A stretch of 64,000 nucleotides of DNA from CAWEFA01 sp963851385 (GTDB taxonomy: Bacteria > Bacteroidota > Bacteroidia > Bacteroidales > DTGW01). The DNA lies in NCBI GenBank assembly GCA_963851385.1, contig CAWKPE010000013.1, forward strand, positions 62,001 through 126,000. The letters are read 5' to 3'. Shown piece by piece: positions 27,646 to 37,190 of this stretch. Both the position numbers and the translations under genes were made by a program. Below the pieces are notes generated by a model, which was not told the DNA's origin, ran no database searches, and saw only the letters and a program-made list of their open reading frames with translations. The stretch's first letter is position 1; each line of letters opens with the position of its first letter.

Positions 27646-28884
27646 AGGATAAATTACAGAAAATACCGGAATATCGTTATAAACTTTATAACCGGAATCA
27701 AATTGCTTCTCAACCTCGCTATATTGCCTGAATAAAAGTTTTGATGAATATTTTCCAGGAATCATATCAATTAATTGCATTAAAATGCAATCAAAAAAAA
27801 TGATAGCTGTAACAACAAAATAAACGAAATCTGAAGTACTGATGTTAAATGGATGGTAACTAAAATTTGACAGTTCAAAAAATAAAATCATCCAAATAAT
27901 AATTCTTGATGTCAAGTTAAAATCAAACAGAAAAGATACATTAGATTTAGTTCGACTAATTAATAAAACCATGCCATTTAAAACTCCACCTACAGCTATT
28001 CCAATAATGATTCGCCACAAGAAGCTTGAAATATTTAAATACAAGATGCCGGATAAAATTCCGGTAATTTTAATGAATGAATTTACGGAATGAATAATAA
28101 AAGCTTTCTTAGAACGGGGAATAAAAATTGTAGTTTTTTCATTTATATAATTGGCTTTTGGCAGCCAGAATCCTTCGAACTTAAGCTTAATTTCTTTTAA
28201 TTTTAATAATTCAATTTTATAAGGTTTTGAGTTTGCAAGCCTGGATTTACAATAGTAGCAATTGTCATCGGTAGTTGTTGTTTCTAAAAATAGTCTTTTT
28301 ATTTCGTCGAAGTTGTAATAAAATTTGCCAGGCAAAAAGTAGTTTTTTCTGTTATCATAAATATTCCATCCTATTATTCCGGCAAACGGCCAGGTTATAA
28401 AAAGTAAAAAAATCATGGTCCATTCATTGTTAATGGCGACATAGACTGGAAGAATAAAAAGAAATATAAAAATGAAAATCGCAATAATCCGGGTTAAAAT
28501 TTTAAAGAGAAGAACTAAATCGTTAAACCCGCTTTTTTGAAAAGCTTCATTTTGCTGATGGAATTCTTCATATCGCATTTTTGCCTGCCTTTGAGCTTTT
28601 TCTCTCGCTTCCTGCCGGAACTTTTCATATTCTTCGTTTTTACGGTATTCGGCATCCCTCCATTCATCTGTTGTTGTAACTGTGGGTGTTTTATAATATC
28701 TGTATGACTGGTTAATTAATATTTCATACGCTTCAGTAATTTCAATAAATTTTTCATGAGCATCCTTAGATTTATTAACATCCGGATGGTACTTTTTTGC
28801 TAACTTCCGGTATGCTTTTCTAATCTCAGCTTTTGTTGCATTATTGTCTATCTCTAAAATGTCATAGTAGTTTTTAATCATCAC
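27622..28884 (-). CDS. Membrane-anchored J-domain (DnaJ-like) protein
   Basis: 420 residues. The J domain is at about 4-62 with the essential HPD at 33-35 (KKYHPDVNKSKD). A charged, Gln/Arg/Glu-rich linker follows (about 75-115, QEAREKAQRQAKMRYEEF). Hydrophobic segments lie at about 125-180 and more at about 275-400. There is a CxxC pair in DDNCYYCKSRLANSKPYKI (about 210) resembling a small zinc or thiol site. J domains stimulate Hsp70 (DnaK) ATPase; membrane anchoring would bring DnaK to membrane substrates. There is no G/F region or DnaJ zinc-finger, so it is a type III J protein. Function of the C-terminal membrane part unknown. Confidence 0.85.
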   Translation of the reverse strand: MMIKNYYDILEIDNNATKAEIRKAYRKLAKKYHPDVNKSKDAHEKFIEITEAYEILINQSYRYYKTPTVTTTDEWRDAEYRKNEEYEKFRQEAREKAQRQAKMRYEEFHQQNEAFQKSGFNDLVLLFKILTRIIAIFIFIFLFILPVYVAINNEWTMIFLLFITWPFAGIIGWNIYDNRKNYFLPGKFYYNFDEIKRLFLETTTTDDNCYYCKSRLANSKPYKIELLKLKEIKLKFEGFWLPKANYINEKTTIFIPRSKKAFIIHSVNSFIKITGILSGILYLNISSFLWRIIIGIAVGGVLNGMVLLISRTKSNVSFLFDFNLTSRIIIWMILFFELSNFSYHPFNISTSDFVYFVVTAIIFFDCILMQLIDMIPGKYSSKLLFRQYSEVEKQFDSGYKVYNDIPVFSVIYPLFKWIFG

Positions 28885-28942
28885 TATTGCAATTAGTACT
28901 GTTAAAATACATACAATAATTTAAAGATAGCATATAATAAGT

Positions 28943-28988
28943 AATGGATTGCATGTATTATTCATTATAAATATTACAGCAATCCATT
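28943..28988. repeat. Perfect inverted repeat, possible terminator or operator
   Basis: AATGGATTGC and GCAATCCATT form a 10-bp stem with 26 bases between arms, in the short gap between the J-domain gene start and the 3' end of the beta-sandwich gene at 29.0 kb. No T-run follows either strand. Confidence 0.4.
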
Positions 28989-29040
28989 TACTAACTGACA
29001 TTATATGAAAAACTAATCTTCTATCAAATCATCTTCGAAA

Positions 29041-30063
29041 TTATTTTTTTGATCTCCAGTATTTAAGAAATTCCTTTAATTTGATAATTCCTACCGGACC
29101 TTCATAAATGCCTCCTAATCCACCTTTATCAAATACTCTCACAGCAATTACATTGGTTTTATCAGGTATTAATAATTTGCCATCAATATAATATACTCTA
29201 AGTTCAGTATAACGATTGTTGTCATCATCTGAATATTCATTAATTTTCTTAAGAGGACCAATATAAGTACCATTCAGATATGCCTCATCAAAATCATCAA
29301 TTTTTCCCAGAATAACGACTATTTTTTCATTATTATAATTTCCTGCAACAAAGAATTTCTTTCTGTACCATGCATATCCGTCATAATCATTATAGCCTTG
29401 ATCTTCCCAATATTTTGGAACCATTATTGATCGCCATGTATTATCGTCATAAAGAGGATCTTTATATCCAATATTATCACCTGTTTTGAATTTCCAGGAT
29501 CCCTGAAAATTATATTCAAATGGAATTGAATTTGTTTCAGCATATATTCCGATGTCACCGTTTACTATACCACCAGACAGTTGTGCATCATAAACTCTGA
29601 CAGAAATTACATTAGTTTTATCAAAATGCAGATATTCTTTTGGCAAATAGTATTTTCTGAAAGTATTGTAAGCTGTAGAATAATTTGGTGGAAATGAACC
29701 TGTGGAACCGACTAAATTACCATTTACATAAACTTCATCAACATCATCAACATAACCAAGGTATAAATACAATTCATTATTTTCCTGTTCTGAAGATATA
29801 AAAAATCTTTTCCTGTACCAGGCAAAACCATCATATCCATAAAATCCCTGATCTTCCCAAGCTGAAGGAACGTAGATTGATTCCCAATCGGCATCATTAA
29901 AATTTTCATTAATCCATTCCTTATTGTCACCTATCGAAAATTTCCATTTACCTTTTAAGTCGAGAATCCTGGTAAGAGAATTAGCAATTGTTTCGCCAGA
30001 AATCAAGAAGAAAAACAAAATGGTAATCAGGACTACTAATTTATGTAATATTACTTTAATCAT
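29041..30063 (-). CDS. Secreted protein with two GH2-like sugar-binding (jelly-roll) modules
   Basis: 340 residues: signal peptide (1-27), then two copies (about 32-180 and 182-330) of a module resembling the N-terminal sugar-binding beta-sandwich of family 2 glycosidases. Each copy has LxGxWKFxxGDN, a D-x-x-W-x-x-I/M-x-V-P-x-x-W-E-D-Q-G core, YDGxAWYRKxF, then L-G-x-[VI]-D-D-x-D-E-x-Y-x-N-G and N-V-I-x-V-R-V-x-D. No catalytic domain is attached. The gene follows 37 bases after a close paralogue with the same architecture, so the two are probably co-transcribed, downstream of a two-component system. Likely role: carbohydrate binding in the periplasm or at the surface; this is inference. Confidence 0.75.
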   Translation of the reverse strand: MIKVILHKLVVLITILFFFLISGETIANSLTRILDLKGKWKFSIGDNKEWINENFNDADWESIYVPSAWEDQGFYGYDGFAWYRKRFFISSEQENNELYLYLGYVDDVDEVYVNGNLVGSTGSFPPNYSTAYNTFRKYYLPKEYLHFDKTNVISVRVYDAQLSGGIVNGDIGIYAETNSIPFEYNFQGSWKFKTGDNIGYKDPLYDDNTWRSIMVPKYWEDQGYNDYDGYAWYRKKFFVAGNYNNEKIVVILGKIDDFDEAYLNGTYIGPLKKINEYSDDDNNRYTELRVYYIDGKLLIPDKTNVIAVRVFDKGGLGGIYEGPVGIIKLKEFLKYWRSKK

Positions 30064-30100
30064 TATCCTCTCTCCTCAATCAATTCAGTAATTAGATAAA

Positions 30101-31186
30101 TCATTCAAATAAATAATCAAATATTGTCTGAAACACATTTTCATTCATGTGATATTTTTTTTCATACTGGCTAACATTTTCTTCGTCCATTATTCCGATT
30201 GGACCTTCATAAATTCCACCGGCACCTCCAGAATCATAAACCCGAACAGCAATAATATTATTTCCCCGTTTGATCAAATCCTTTGGTATTGCATATATTC
30301 TTTTCAGCCGCCAGTTATCTGAACTTCCCCACCAATTATCGTCTCCATTAAAAAAACTGTGATGACCTGGCAGCATAGAAGTTTCACCAATTTTTTTACC
30401 ATTTAGATATACTATTTCTTCGTCATCTATTTTACCAAGTACAAGAAACACTTTCTTATTCTCAAGTTCTTTAGGCAATACAAAAGATTTTCTGTACCAT
30501 GCATATCCGTCATAATTGAAATAACCCTGGGCTTCCCATATCATAGGTACCTTTAAAACTGCCCAATTTGAATCATCGAAAGAAGGATCTTTCCATGATT
30601 TATTGTCAAATAATTTAAATTTCCAGTCTCCTGCTAAATTAAGATTCAGAAATTCTTCATCAGCATCAAGGCAAAATTTTATTTTATCTCCAACTATTCC
30701 GCCATCACCTCCATCATCATAAACTCTTACTGCAATTGTATTTTCAGCATCCTGGTTAATAATTGATACAGGCACGTAGTATTTTCTATCCCATCCATAA
30801 CCAGTGACATATGAAGGAGGTAAACTACCTAGTTTTCCAACCAGATGATTATTAATATATATTTCATCAACATCGTCAATGTTCGATACTATCAGCACCA
30901 GGGTTCGATCAACATCTAAAGAAGGAATGACAACTTTTTTTCTGTACCAAGCATAACCATCATAACCAACATATCCCTGACTTTCCCAGTTTTTGGGCGC
31001 ATATATGTTGTCCCAGTTTTTATCGTCTAGTTTAGGATCAGCCCAATTTTTATCATCACCCAAGTTGAATTTCCAATAACCGGCAAGATTTATCAATGTT
31101 TTATAATCTGAAGCATATAAATCCTTATTGGAGAAAGCAAGTGCAAGTATTATAAAAAATGTCATTCTGAGCATATTTGTTTTCAT
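30101..31186 (-). CDS. Secreted protein with two GH2-like sugar-binding (jelly-roll) modules, paralogue
   Basis: 361 residues with a signal peptide (about 1-25) and two modules (about 32-175 and 180-345) of the same type as the next gene. Diagnostic stretches are LAGYWKFNLGDDKNWADP, NWESQGYVGYDGYAWYRKK, IDDVDEIYINNHLVGKLGSL and, in module 2, LAGDWKFKLFDNKSWKDP and WEAQGYFNYDGYAWYRKSF. Only the sugar-binding fold is present; full GH2 enzymes are about 600-1000 residues with a TIM barrel. It ends with a short extra C-terminal tail. The gene begins about 150 bases after the response regulator stop, in the same direction, so it could be read through from that operon or have its own promoter. Ligand unknown. 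Confidence 0.75.
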   Translation of the reverse strand: MKTNMLRMTFFIILALAFSNKDLYASDYKTLINLAGYWKFNLGDDKNWADPKLDDKNWDNIYAPKNWESQGYVGYDGYAWYRKKVVIPSLDVDRTLVLIVSNIDDVDEIYINNHLVGKLGSLPPSYVTGYGWDRKYYVPVSIINQDAENTIAVRVYDDGGDGGIVGDKIKFCLDADEEFLNLNLAGDWKFKLFDNKSWKDPSFDDSNWAVLKVPMIWEAQGYFNYDGYAWYRKSFVLPKELENKKVFLVLGKIDDEEIVYLNGKKIGETSMLPGHHSFFNGDDNWWGSSDNWRLKRIYAIPKDLIKRGNNIIAVRVYDSGGAGGIYEGPIGIMDEENVSQYEKKYHMNENVFQTIFDYLFE

Positions 31187-31336
31187 AATGATTGAAATTT
31201 AATTTGTTTTACAATTATGCAGCAATATTAGTGTGCATAATGTATCCAAATGTTTCAATATGGTAATGCAATGTAAATGATTGTAAAAAATTGTCATGGA
31301 AAATTCATTCAATTAATTTGTGGGAATTTGAGATGC

Positions 31337-32026
31337 TCAGCCAATCATTTTATAACCGATGCCGTGAACTGTTAAAATAATTTTTGGTTCATTAGGATTG
31401 TTTTCTATTTTTTGCCGTAGTTTGACAATAAAATTATCTACCGTGCGGGTTGTAACGTCAGACTCGATTCCCCAAACGTTATCCATTAGCTCATTGCGCG
31501 CTATGACGAGGTTTTTATGATTCCAAAGATATTTCAACAATTCGAATTCTTTATGCGACATTTTAACTTCATCTTCATCTGTATATGCTTCATAATTTGA
31601 AAAATTTGCTTTTAGTTTACCAATAATTATAATTCCACCTGCACCAGTTTTTGATATATTATCAGAAGTTCTTCGCAGAATAGTTTTTATCCTGGCAAGT
31701 AATTCGCGTAAGCTGAAAGGTTTGGTAATGTAATCGTCGGCACCCAGTTCAAGGCCCAAAACTTTATCTATTTCTTCTCCTTTGGCAGTAAGAAGAATAA
31801 CCGGTGTCTGATTATTTTCCTTTCTTATTGTTTTGCAAATGTCAAAACCTGAAATACCAGGTAACATTACATCCAGTAAAATTAAATTGAATTGACCATT
31901 CCTGATTTTTTCCAAACCTTCTTTCCCATTGGAAGCTGCATCTATAACGTAACCTTCAAGTTCAAGATTGTCTTTTAAGCCCTGAAGCATGGGCATTTCG
32001 TCTTCAACAATAAGAATTTTTGTCAT
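31337..32026 (-). CDS. OmpR-family response regulator
   Basis: 229 residues. The receiver domain (1-118) has the acidic pair E8/D9, phospho-acceptor D52 (LLDVMLPGISG), Thr in LLTAKG and Lys in YITKPFSLRELLARI. The winged-helix DNA-binding domain (about 132-229) has MSHKEFELLKYLWNHKNLVI...VDNFIVKLRQKIENNP...VHGIGYKMIG. It is phosphorylated by its histidine kinase and binds direct repeats as a dimer. The kinase gene ends 43 bases upstream on the same strand, so the two form an operon. The targets may include the two secreted sugar-binding genes immediately downstream; that is a guess from proximity. Confidence 0.95.
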   Translation of the reverse strand: MTKILIVEDEMPMLQGLKDNLELEGYVIDAASNGKEGLEKIRNGQFNLILLDVMLPGISGFDICKTIRKENNQTPVILLTAKGEEIDKVLGLELGADDYITKPFSLRELLARIKTILRRTSDNISKTGAGGIIIIGKLKANFSNYEAYTDEDEVKMSHKEFELLKYLWNHKNLVIARNELMDNVWGIESDVTTRTVDNFIVKLRQKIENNPNEPKIILTVHGIGYKMIG

Positions 32027-32069
32027 AGCTTTGAAATTAATTGTTTAAATATGGATTCGGAATATTAAT

Positions 32070-33644
32070 TCATTTTATATTCAATATTGGTAACAAAATT
32101 CTAAAAGTACTTCCCTCACCAAGTTTACTTTCAACTTCAATTTTGCCGTTATGCGCATCAATAATATTTTTCACTATGGTTAATCCTAATCCTGTTCCCT
32201 TAACGTCATGCACGTTATCTCCTTTTGAAACCCTGAAAAATTGATCGAAAATCAACTTTTGATCTGTTTTTGTAATTCCAATTCCTTTGTCGGTTATCTC
32301 AACAATCACATTGTCTCCTTTTTTGCTGGTCTTAATTTCTATATATTTTGAATCTTTACTGTACTTGACAGCATTGTCAATAAGATTCACCAGGCTTTCA
32401 GAAATTGCCTCTTTATCAGCATTTATTAGAACAGGTTCATTATCAAGATCGATAATTAATTCAAATCCTTTATTTTTTAAATGAAATTTGTAAGACTGCA
32501 AGACCGTTTCTACAATTTCGTTAATGTTCACTTTTTCAAAGGAGTATTTTCTTTTGCCACTTTCAATTTTAGAAAAATTCAGAATTTTATTCACTAAACC
32601 TGAAAGCCTTTGAGTCTCTTCAAAAATAACACGATAATATTCTTTTTTCTTTTCCTCCGATTTGACCCTGTCCATTTCCAGTGTTTCAATGTACATGCTG
32701 ATAAGCGCGAGAGGTGTACGAATTTCGTGCGAAACATTTGAGATAAAGTCGGATTTTATCAATGTTAATTTCATTTCCCGCCTAATGTTTCTAAAAACAA
32801 ATAATGCACCTAAAATAAAAATGAAATCTGCAAAAATTATTAACCAAAGATTTGATCTTGTTCTTTCTTTACTAAGTATGTCAATAGTTTTTCCCTTTAA
32901 TTGAATTCCCATCATATATCGTGGAAACAGCCATAAAGGTTTTTTAATCTGAAAATCTTTATTATTTTTTATATTACCTGCTGGATTTATTAACAAAGAA
33001 GTTTTTGAATCTATGATTCCAATATTAAATTTTTCTTCTGCTGTGACCTGTATCTTTTGCCAAAGCAATTCTTTTATAAATTTTTCTTCATTTAATTCAA
33101 TTATGCAGATTTGGAGACTGTCTTTAATATTTTTTCTGTTGCTCATAAATACCATAAAGAGTGACTGGTATTCTTCGTTCTTGCCAAGTGGTTCTATTTT
33201 GCGGTATCCGGCCATAACATATTTGGCTAATTTCTCAATTTTTTTGGTACTATCAACAAGTAATTTGTTTATGCTTTCATATGTTAAATTTGAATAAACT
33301 GGAGAATCGTTTAGACACAAATCCATTATCTTTTTTGTTTTGTAATTGCAAAAAGCAATAGATTTGATTTGTGTTGCATTCGATAGCAATTCTTTATTGG
33401 CTTCACAATTAGATTTATTAAACAGAACTTCATTTGAAGTAATTTTAGATGCCCAACTGCTTATAATGTCCTCCGAATAAAGATTTATTGAAAACAGTAT
33501 TGCATCGAGTTGTTTATTATACGTGTTTTCAAGTTCTTTCTCATTCTCATTTTGCCGTGCAATTTCATAGCCCGAAAAAAACAATGCCGGTAGTAAAATT
33601 AAGACTGCTAGTATTATGGTTATATAAGTGATTTTGTTTTTCAT
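32070..33644 (-). CDS. Membrane sensor histidine kinase
   Basis: 524 residues. TM helix 1 (about 5-27) is followed by a large periplasmic sensor region (about 30-262) and TM helix 2 (about 265-286). The HisKA dimerisation domain has the phospho-acceptor H306 in FISNVSHEIRTPLALIS. The HATPase_c domain has N box ESLVNLIDNAVKYSKDSKY, G1 VEITDKGIGIT and G2 VKGTGLGLTIVKNI. The periplasmic part resembles no named sensor domain that can be recognised here. It is first in a probable operon with the OmpR-type regulator. The neighbouring exported sugar-binding proteins make an envelope or glycan signal plausible, not shown. Confidence 0.95.
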   Translation of the reverse strand: MKNKITYITIILAVLILLPALFFSGYEIARQNENEKELENTYNKQLDAILFSINLYSEDIISSWASKITSNEVLFNKSNCEANKELLSNATQIKSIAFCNYKTKKIMDLCLNDSPVYSNLTYESINKLLVDSTKKIEKLAKYVMAGYRKIEPLGKNEEYQSLFMVFMSNRKNIKDSLQICIIELNEEKFIKELLWQKIQVTAEEKFNIGIIDSKTSLLINPAGNIKNNKDFQIKKPLWLFPRYMMGIQLKGKTIDILSKERTRSNLWLIIFADFIFILGALFVFRNIRREMKLTLIKSDFISNVSHEIRTPLALISMYIETLEMDRVKSEEKKKEYYRVIFEETQRLSGLVNKILNFSKIESGKRKYSFEKVNINEIVETVLQSYKFHLKNKGFELIIDLDNEPVLINADKEAISESLVNLIDNAVKYSKDSKYIEIKTSKKGDNVIVEITDKGIGITKTDQKLIFDQFFRVSKGDNVHDVKGTGLGLTIVKNIIDAHNGKIEVESKLGEGSTFRILLPILNIK

Positions 33645-33810
33645 TACGGTAAATAATCAAACAATTAAATTATTAATTTTTCAAAATTAACCCTAGTTTG
33701 GTAAATCGAAAATATTTAAAGGAATTTTAATTGTTTGAAATAAGAATACCCTTATAATTTTTTATTGCATAAAAAGGCAGATACTTGATGCTGGATGTTG
33801 GATACGGGAT

Positions 33811-33836
33811 ACAGGAGACCGGAGACCGGAGACCGG
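33811..33836. repeat. Short tandem repeat (GGAGACC)n
   Basis: Three units of GGAGACC followed by GGAATCC, preceded by degenerate GGATGCTGGATGTTGGATAC-like repeats, between two sensor kinase genes. Low-complexity intergenic tract. Confidence 0.8.
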
Positions 33837-33880
33837 AATCCGAAAAAGGCATGTTGATTTTATTGTCTTGGTTCTTGGCT

Positions 33881-36800
33881 CTATTTACTAAACTTATCAT
33901 GAATCATTTTAAGCAGATGTTCTCTATGAATTGGTTTTGATACATAATTGTCACAACCGGCTTTTAGCGACTTTGACATATCTTCTGACATTGCATGAGC
34001 AGTTTGGGCAATGATAGGCAGTTTTGGTCTGATTGATTTGATAATTTTTGTAGCTTCATAACCATCCATTTCCGGCATTTTAATGTCCATAAGTACAAGA
34101 TCTATTTCCGGAAATTTTTTACAAAATTCTACTGCTTCTATTCCATTTTGCGCTCTGATTAATTTTGCCATTGTCGGTGTAAGAATTTCGTAGATATAAT
34201 AATAGTTGAATTCTTCATCTTCTGCAATAAGTATTGTCCTTTCTGGCCAGTTGTAACTAGCTTTTGGAATTTCTTTTATTATTTTTTCAATAGGTTTTTC
34301 AGTTTTTATATAAGGGAGGGTAAAATAAAATGTACTTCCCTTTCCAGGTTCTGACGAAAGCCAGATTCTGCCTCCAAGCAATTCAATTAAATACTTTGAT
34401 ATAGTTAATCCGAGCCCGGTACCGCCATATTTACGTGAAAGTCCTGAATCAACCTGTCTGAAGCGTTCAAAAATAGCATCAAAATGCTCTCTGGCAATAC
34501 CAATGCCAGTGTCGTTAATATAAAATTCAAAATAATTGTCGTACACGTTATAGCCAAGAGTTATTGCACCCGATGATGTAAATTTTATTGCATTATTTAG
34601 TAAATTGCTGAGTATTTGTCTAAACCGGGCTTCATCCGTTTCAGTATATGCTTTATCATCATTCAATCCGAAATGATGTTGAAATTTCAGTCCTTTATTA
34701 TTTGCTAAAGCTTCAAAGATAAATGTTACTTCACTTAATATTTTATTGATATTAATTTTACTTTTTGTAATAGTAACTTTTTCTGCTTCAATTCGTGAAA
34801 TATCTATAATATCATCAATCAATGAAAGCAGCTGTTGGCTGTTAGAAAAAATAATTTCTACATATTGATTAATCAGATTTTTTTCAATTTCCGGCTGTCT
34901 CAGAAGTTCCGAAAAACCGGTAATAGCATTCATAGGTGTTCGAATCTCATGACTCATATTAGCCAGAAATGCAGATTTAAGTTTATCGCTTTCTTCAGCT
35001 TTTTCTTTTGCAATTTTAAGTTCTTCGTTAATTATCATCACTTGACGATTGCTTTCATTAAGTTCTTCATTAATCGATATGAATTCTTCATTTTGCTGTT
35101 TAAGCATTTGCTCATTTTCTTTAAGAGCCAAATCAATTCTTATACTTAGAATAATTTTCCATACTTCCTGAAGATAAAGTTGAAGCTGTTTTACATCGTT
35201 ATCATCGTAATTGTCTTCTTTATTAGCAACTCCGGCTATTACCACAATATTGTTTTTATCAAATACTGGAACACTCATATGACGGATAATATGAGAATGT
35301 CCCTTCAGGATAACCTTTTTTATCGGGTAAATTTTGATAATCATTGTGTACAACCGGTTTACGTATGCGTGCACAATCGGCCCAAACTCCAGCCGTTTCA
35401 AGTGGATAATGTCTGTCTGAATCAGCTTTACAATTTTTCCATACTTCTTTTGACCATGTATATAAATCAAGGTTAACCTGGTCGGGTTTCATAAAATGGA
35501 AATAGCCAATTTTACTACCTGTCAAACGCACTGCTTCTTCGAGTGCATATTCAACTATATCTTTTTCTGATTCAAAATCTTTTTGAATCAGATCATATAA
35601 TGATTGTAAACGTTCTTTACTTTGTCTTAAATTGATTTCAACATGATGCCTCTTGGTAATATTCCAAAGACCGGTCATTAAGAGAGTCAATTGTCTCACA
35701 TCAGATTCATCATAATTCGTTTCTTTATTTCCAACTCCGGCAACAATGACAATACGGTTGTCATCGAAAATAGGTAAATTCATGTGTTTATATATTTTCA
35801 CATGACCTTCAGGAATTCCCTTTTTTAAGAAATTTGGAGTATTATAATCATTTGTAATAACTGGTTTGCGCTGCCTTACTGCTTCTCCCCACAAACCTGT
35901 AGATTCAACAGGATACGATACGGGTTTATTAATAATTTTACATTCCGACATTGCCGTTTGTGACCACGAGAACATATTGAGTACTTTTTCGTCTTCACTT
36001 GCAAATGCTATATATCCAATCTTGCTTTGGGTAAGTCTTACAGCTTCTTCCAATGCAAAATTTGTTATTTCAGCCAATGAGGCATTTTCCATCTGATAAA
36101 GTCGAAGAAAGCTTCCAGGCGCTGTTCATCGAGTTTATAAGCATTTACAGCCAGCACCTGCTTCGTAATATCACGATCAATACCGATAATATATGTTCTG
36201 TTGTTCTTTTTAATAGGCAAAGCTGTATGTTCAATCATGTTATATTTACCATCAGGTCTTAACCATGAAAAGATATACCGGCCTTTTTCATCTCTTGAAG
36301 TATGTATTTTCTGAAATCTAAAAATGTTCCCGGAACATAATAGTTCCTCCTTTTTAAATCCTGATTTTTCAACAAAAAAATCATTACAGTCAATGAGTTG
36401 ACGGCTGTCATTTGTTTGTTCTTCATAGAAACTCATCCCATCAAAAGCATTTTCAAAGACGAGTTTTAGCGTTTCTTCAAGTTCGCGTATTGATGTTTCA
36501 GACTCAATACGATCAGATATATTGCGAATAGTTATTTGATAAGTATTATCGGGAAGAACATGGCTATTTGTCTCAACCGGAACCAGTTTCCCATCTTTTC
36601 GAGTAATAATGCGTGTTTCAGTAATTGACTGGTTTTCTTTTATCTGATTAAGCTGAAGTGGTTTTATGTTAAGTTCCTCATCTGAAAGAAGAAGGTTAAA
36701 ATTCATACCTAAAAGATCATCGTGTGGGTAATCAGTTAAATTTGAAACTTTAGAGTTAGCAGCTAAAATAATTCCCTCGCTGTCACATTGTATAATTGCA

Positions 36801-36961
36801 TCAATTGCCATTTCAACAAGGAAATGATACCGCTTGTCTGAAAGCATAAAAAGCTCATTTTCAATTGCTTCATTATTAATATTATTTTTAATCAGCTTTT
36901 TTTCCAGTTGTTCTATGCGCCGCAATAAATCGTCATATGATGGTGTACTACTCATCTCCAA
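33881..36961 (-). pseudogene. PAS-PAS-GAF-GAF hybrid histidine kinase with receiver, two frameshifts
   Basis: Read as one gene of about 1027 residues. PAS domain 1 is at about 45-160 (CDSEGIILAANSKVSNLT) and PAS domain 2 at about 165-275. Two GAF domains follow with the repeated pattern EEAVRLTxSKIGYxxF...KPVxxNDY (about 295-445 and 455-610), then a coiled coil, and HisKA with FLANMSHEIRTPMNAITGFS. HATPase_c has LSNLLNNAIKFT, INDTGIGIA and GGTGLGLTISKYL, and the C-terminal receiver has VLMDIKMPEMDGYEA. One missing T near 36092 and one extra G near 35300 split it; the GAF1/GAF2 internal similarity makes both repairs unambiguous. No membrane helices, so a cytosolic sensor. No DNA-binding output, so it must signal through a separate partner. 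Confidence 0.88.
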
Positions 36962-37190
36962 TTATTTAAATAACCCGCTCCATTATATATAAATTTACCA
37001 CATTTATAATGTTTTTCCACATTTTCTTAAAAAGATTTTATGTTATTAATAAATGAGAAATGCGCTTAGAAATGGAAATTAAACTTAGAATTATTAAATT
37101 GCTGGTATTGGTAAACTAACATATTTGAAATAAATTTGTTCAGTGATTTTATTTTCTTCCTGCAATAAATGAATAATTAAAATCATAATT

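Noticed and set aside
29041..31186. Beta-galactosidase (GH2) genes
   Set aside because: Only the sugar-binding beta-sandwich is repeated; there is no TIM barrel or catalytic Glu region and both proteins are too short.
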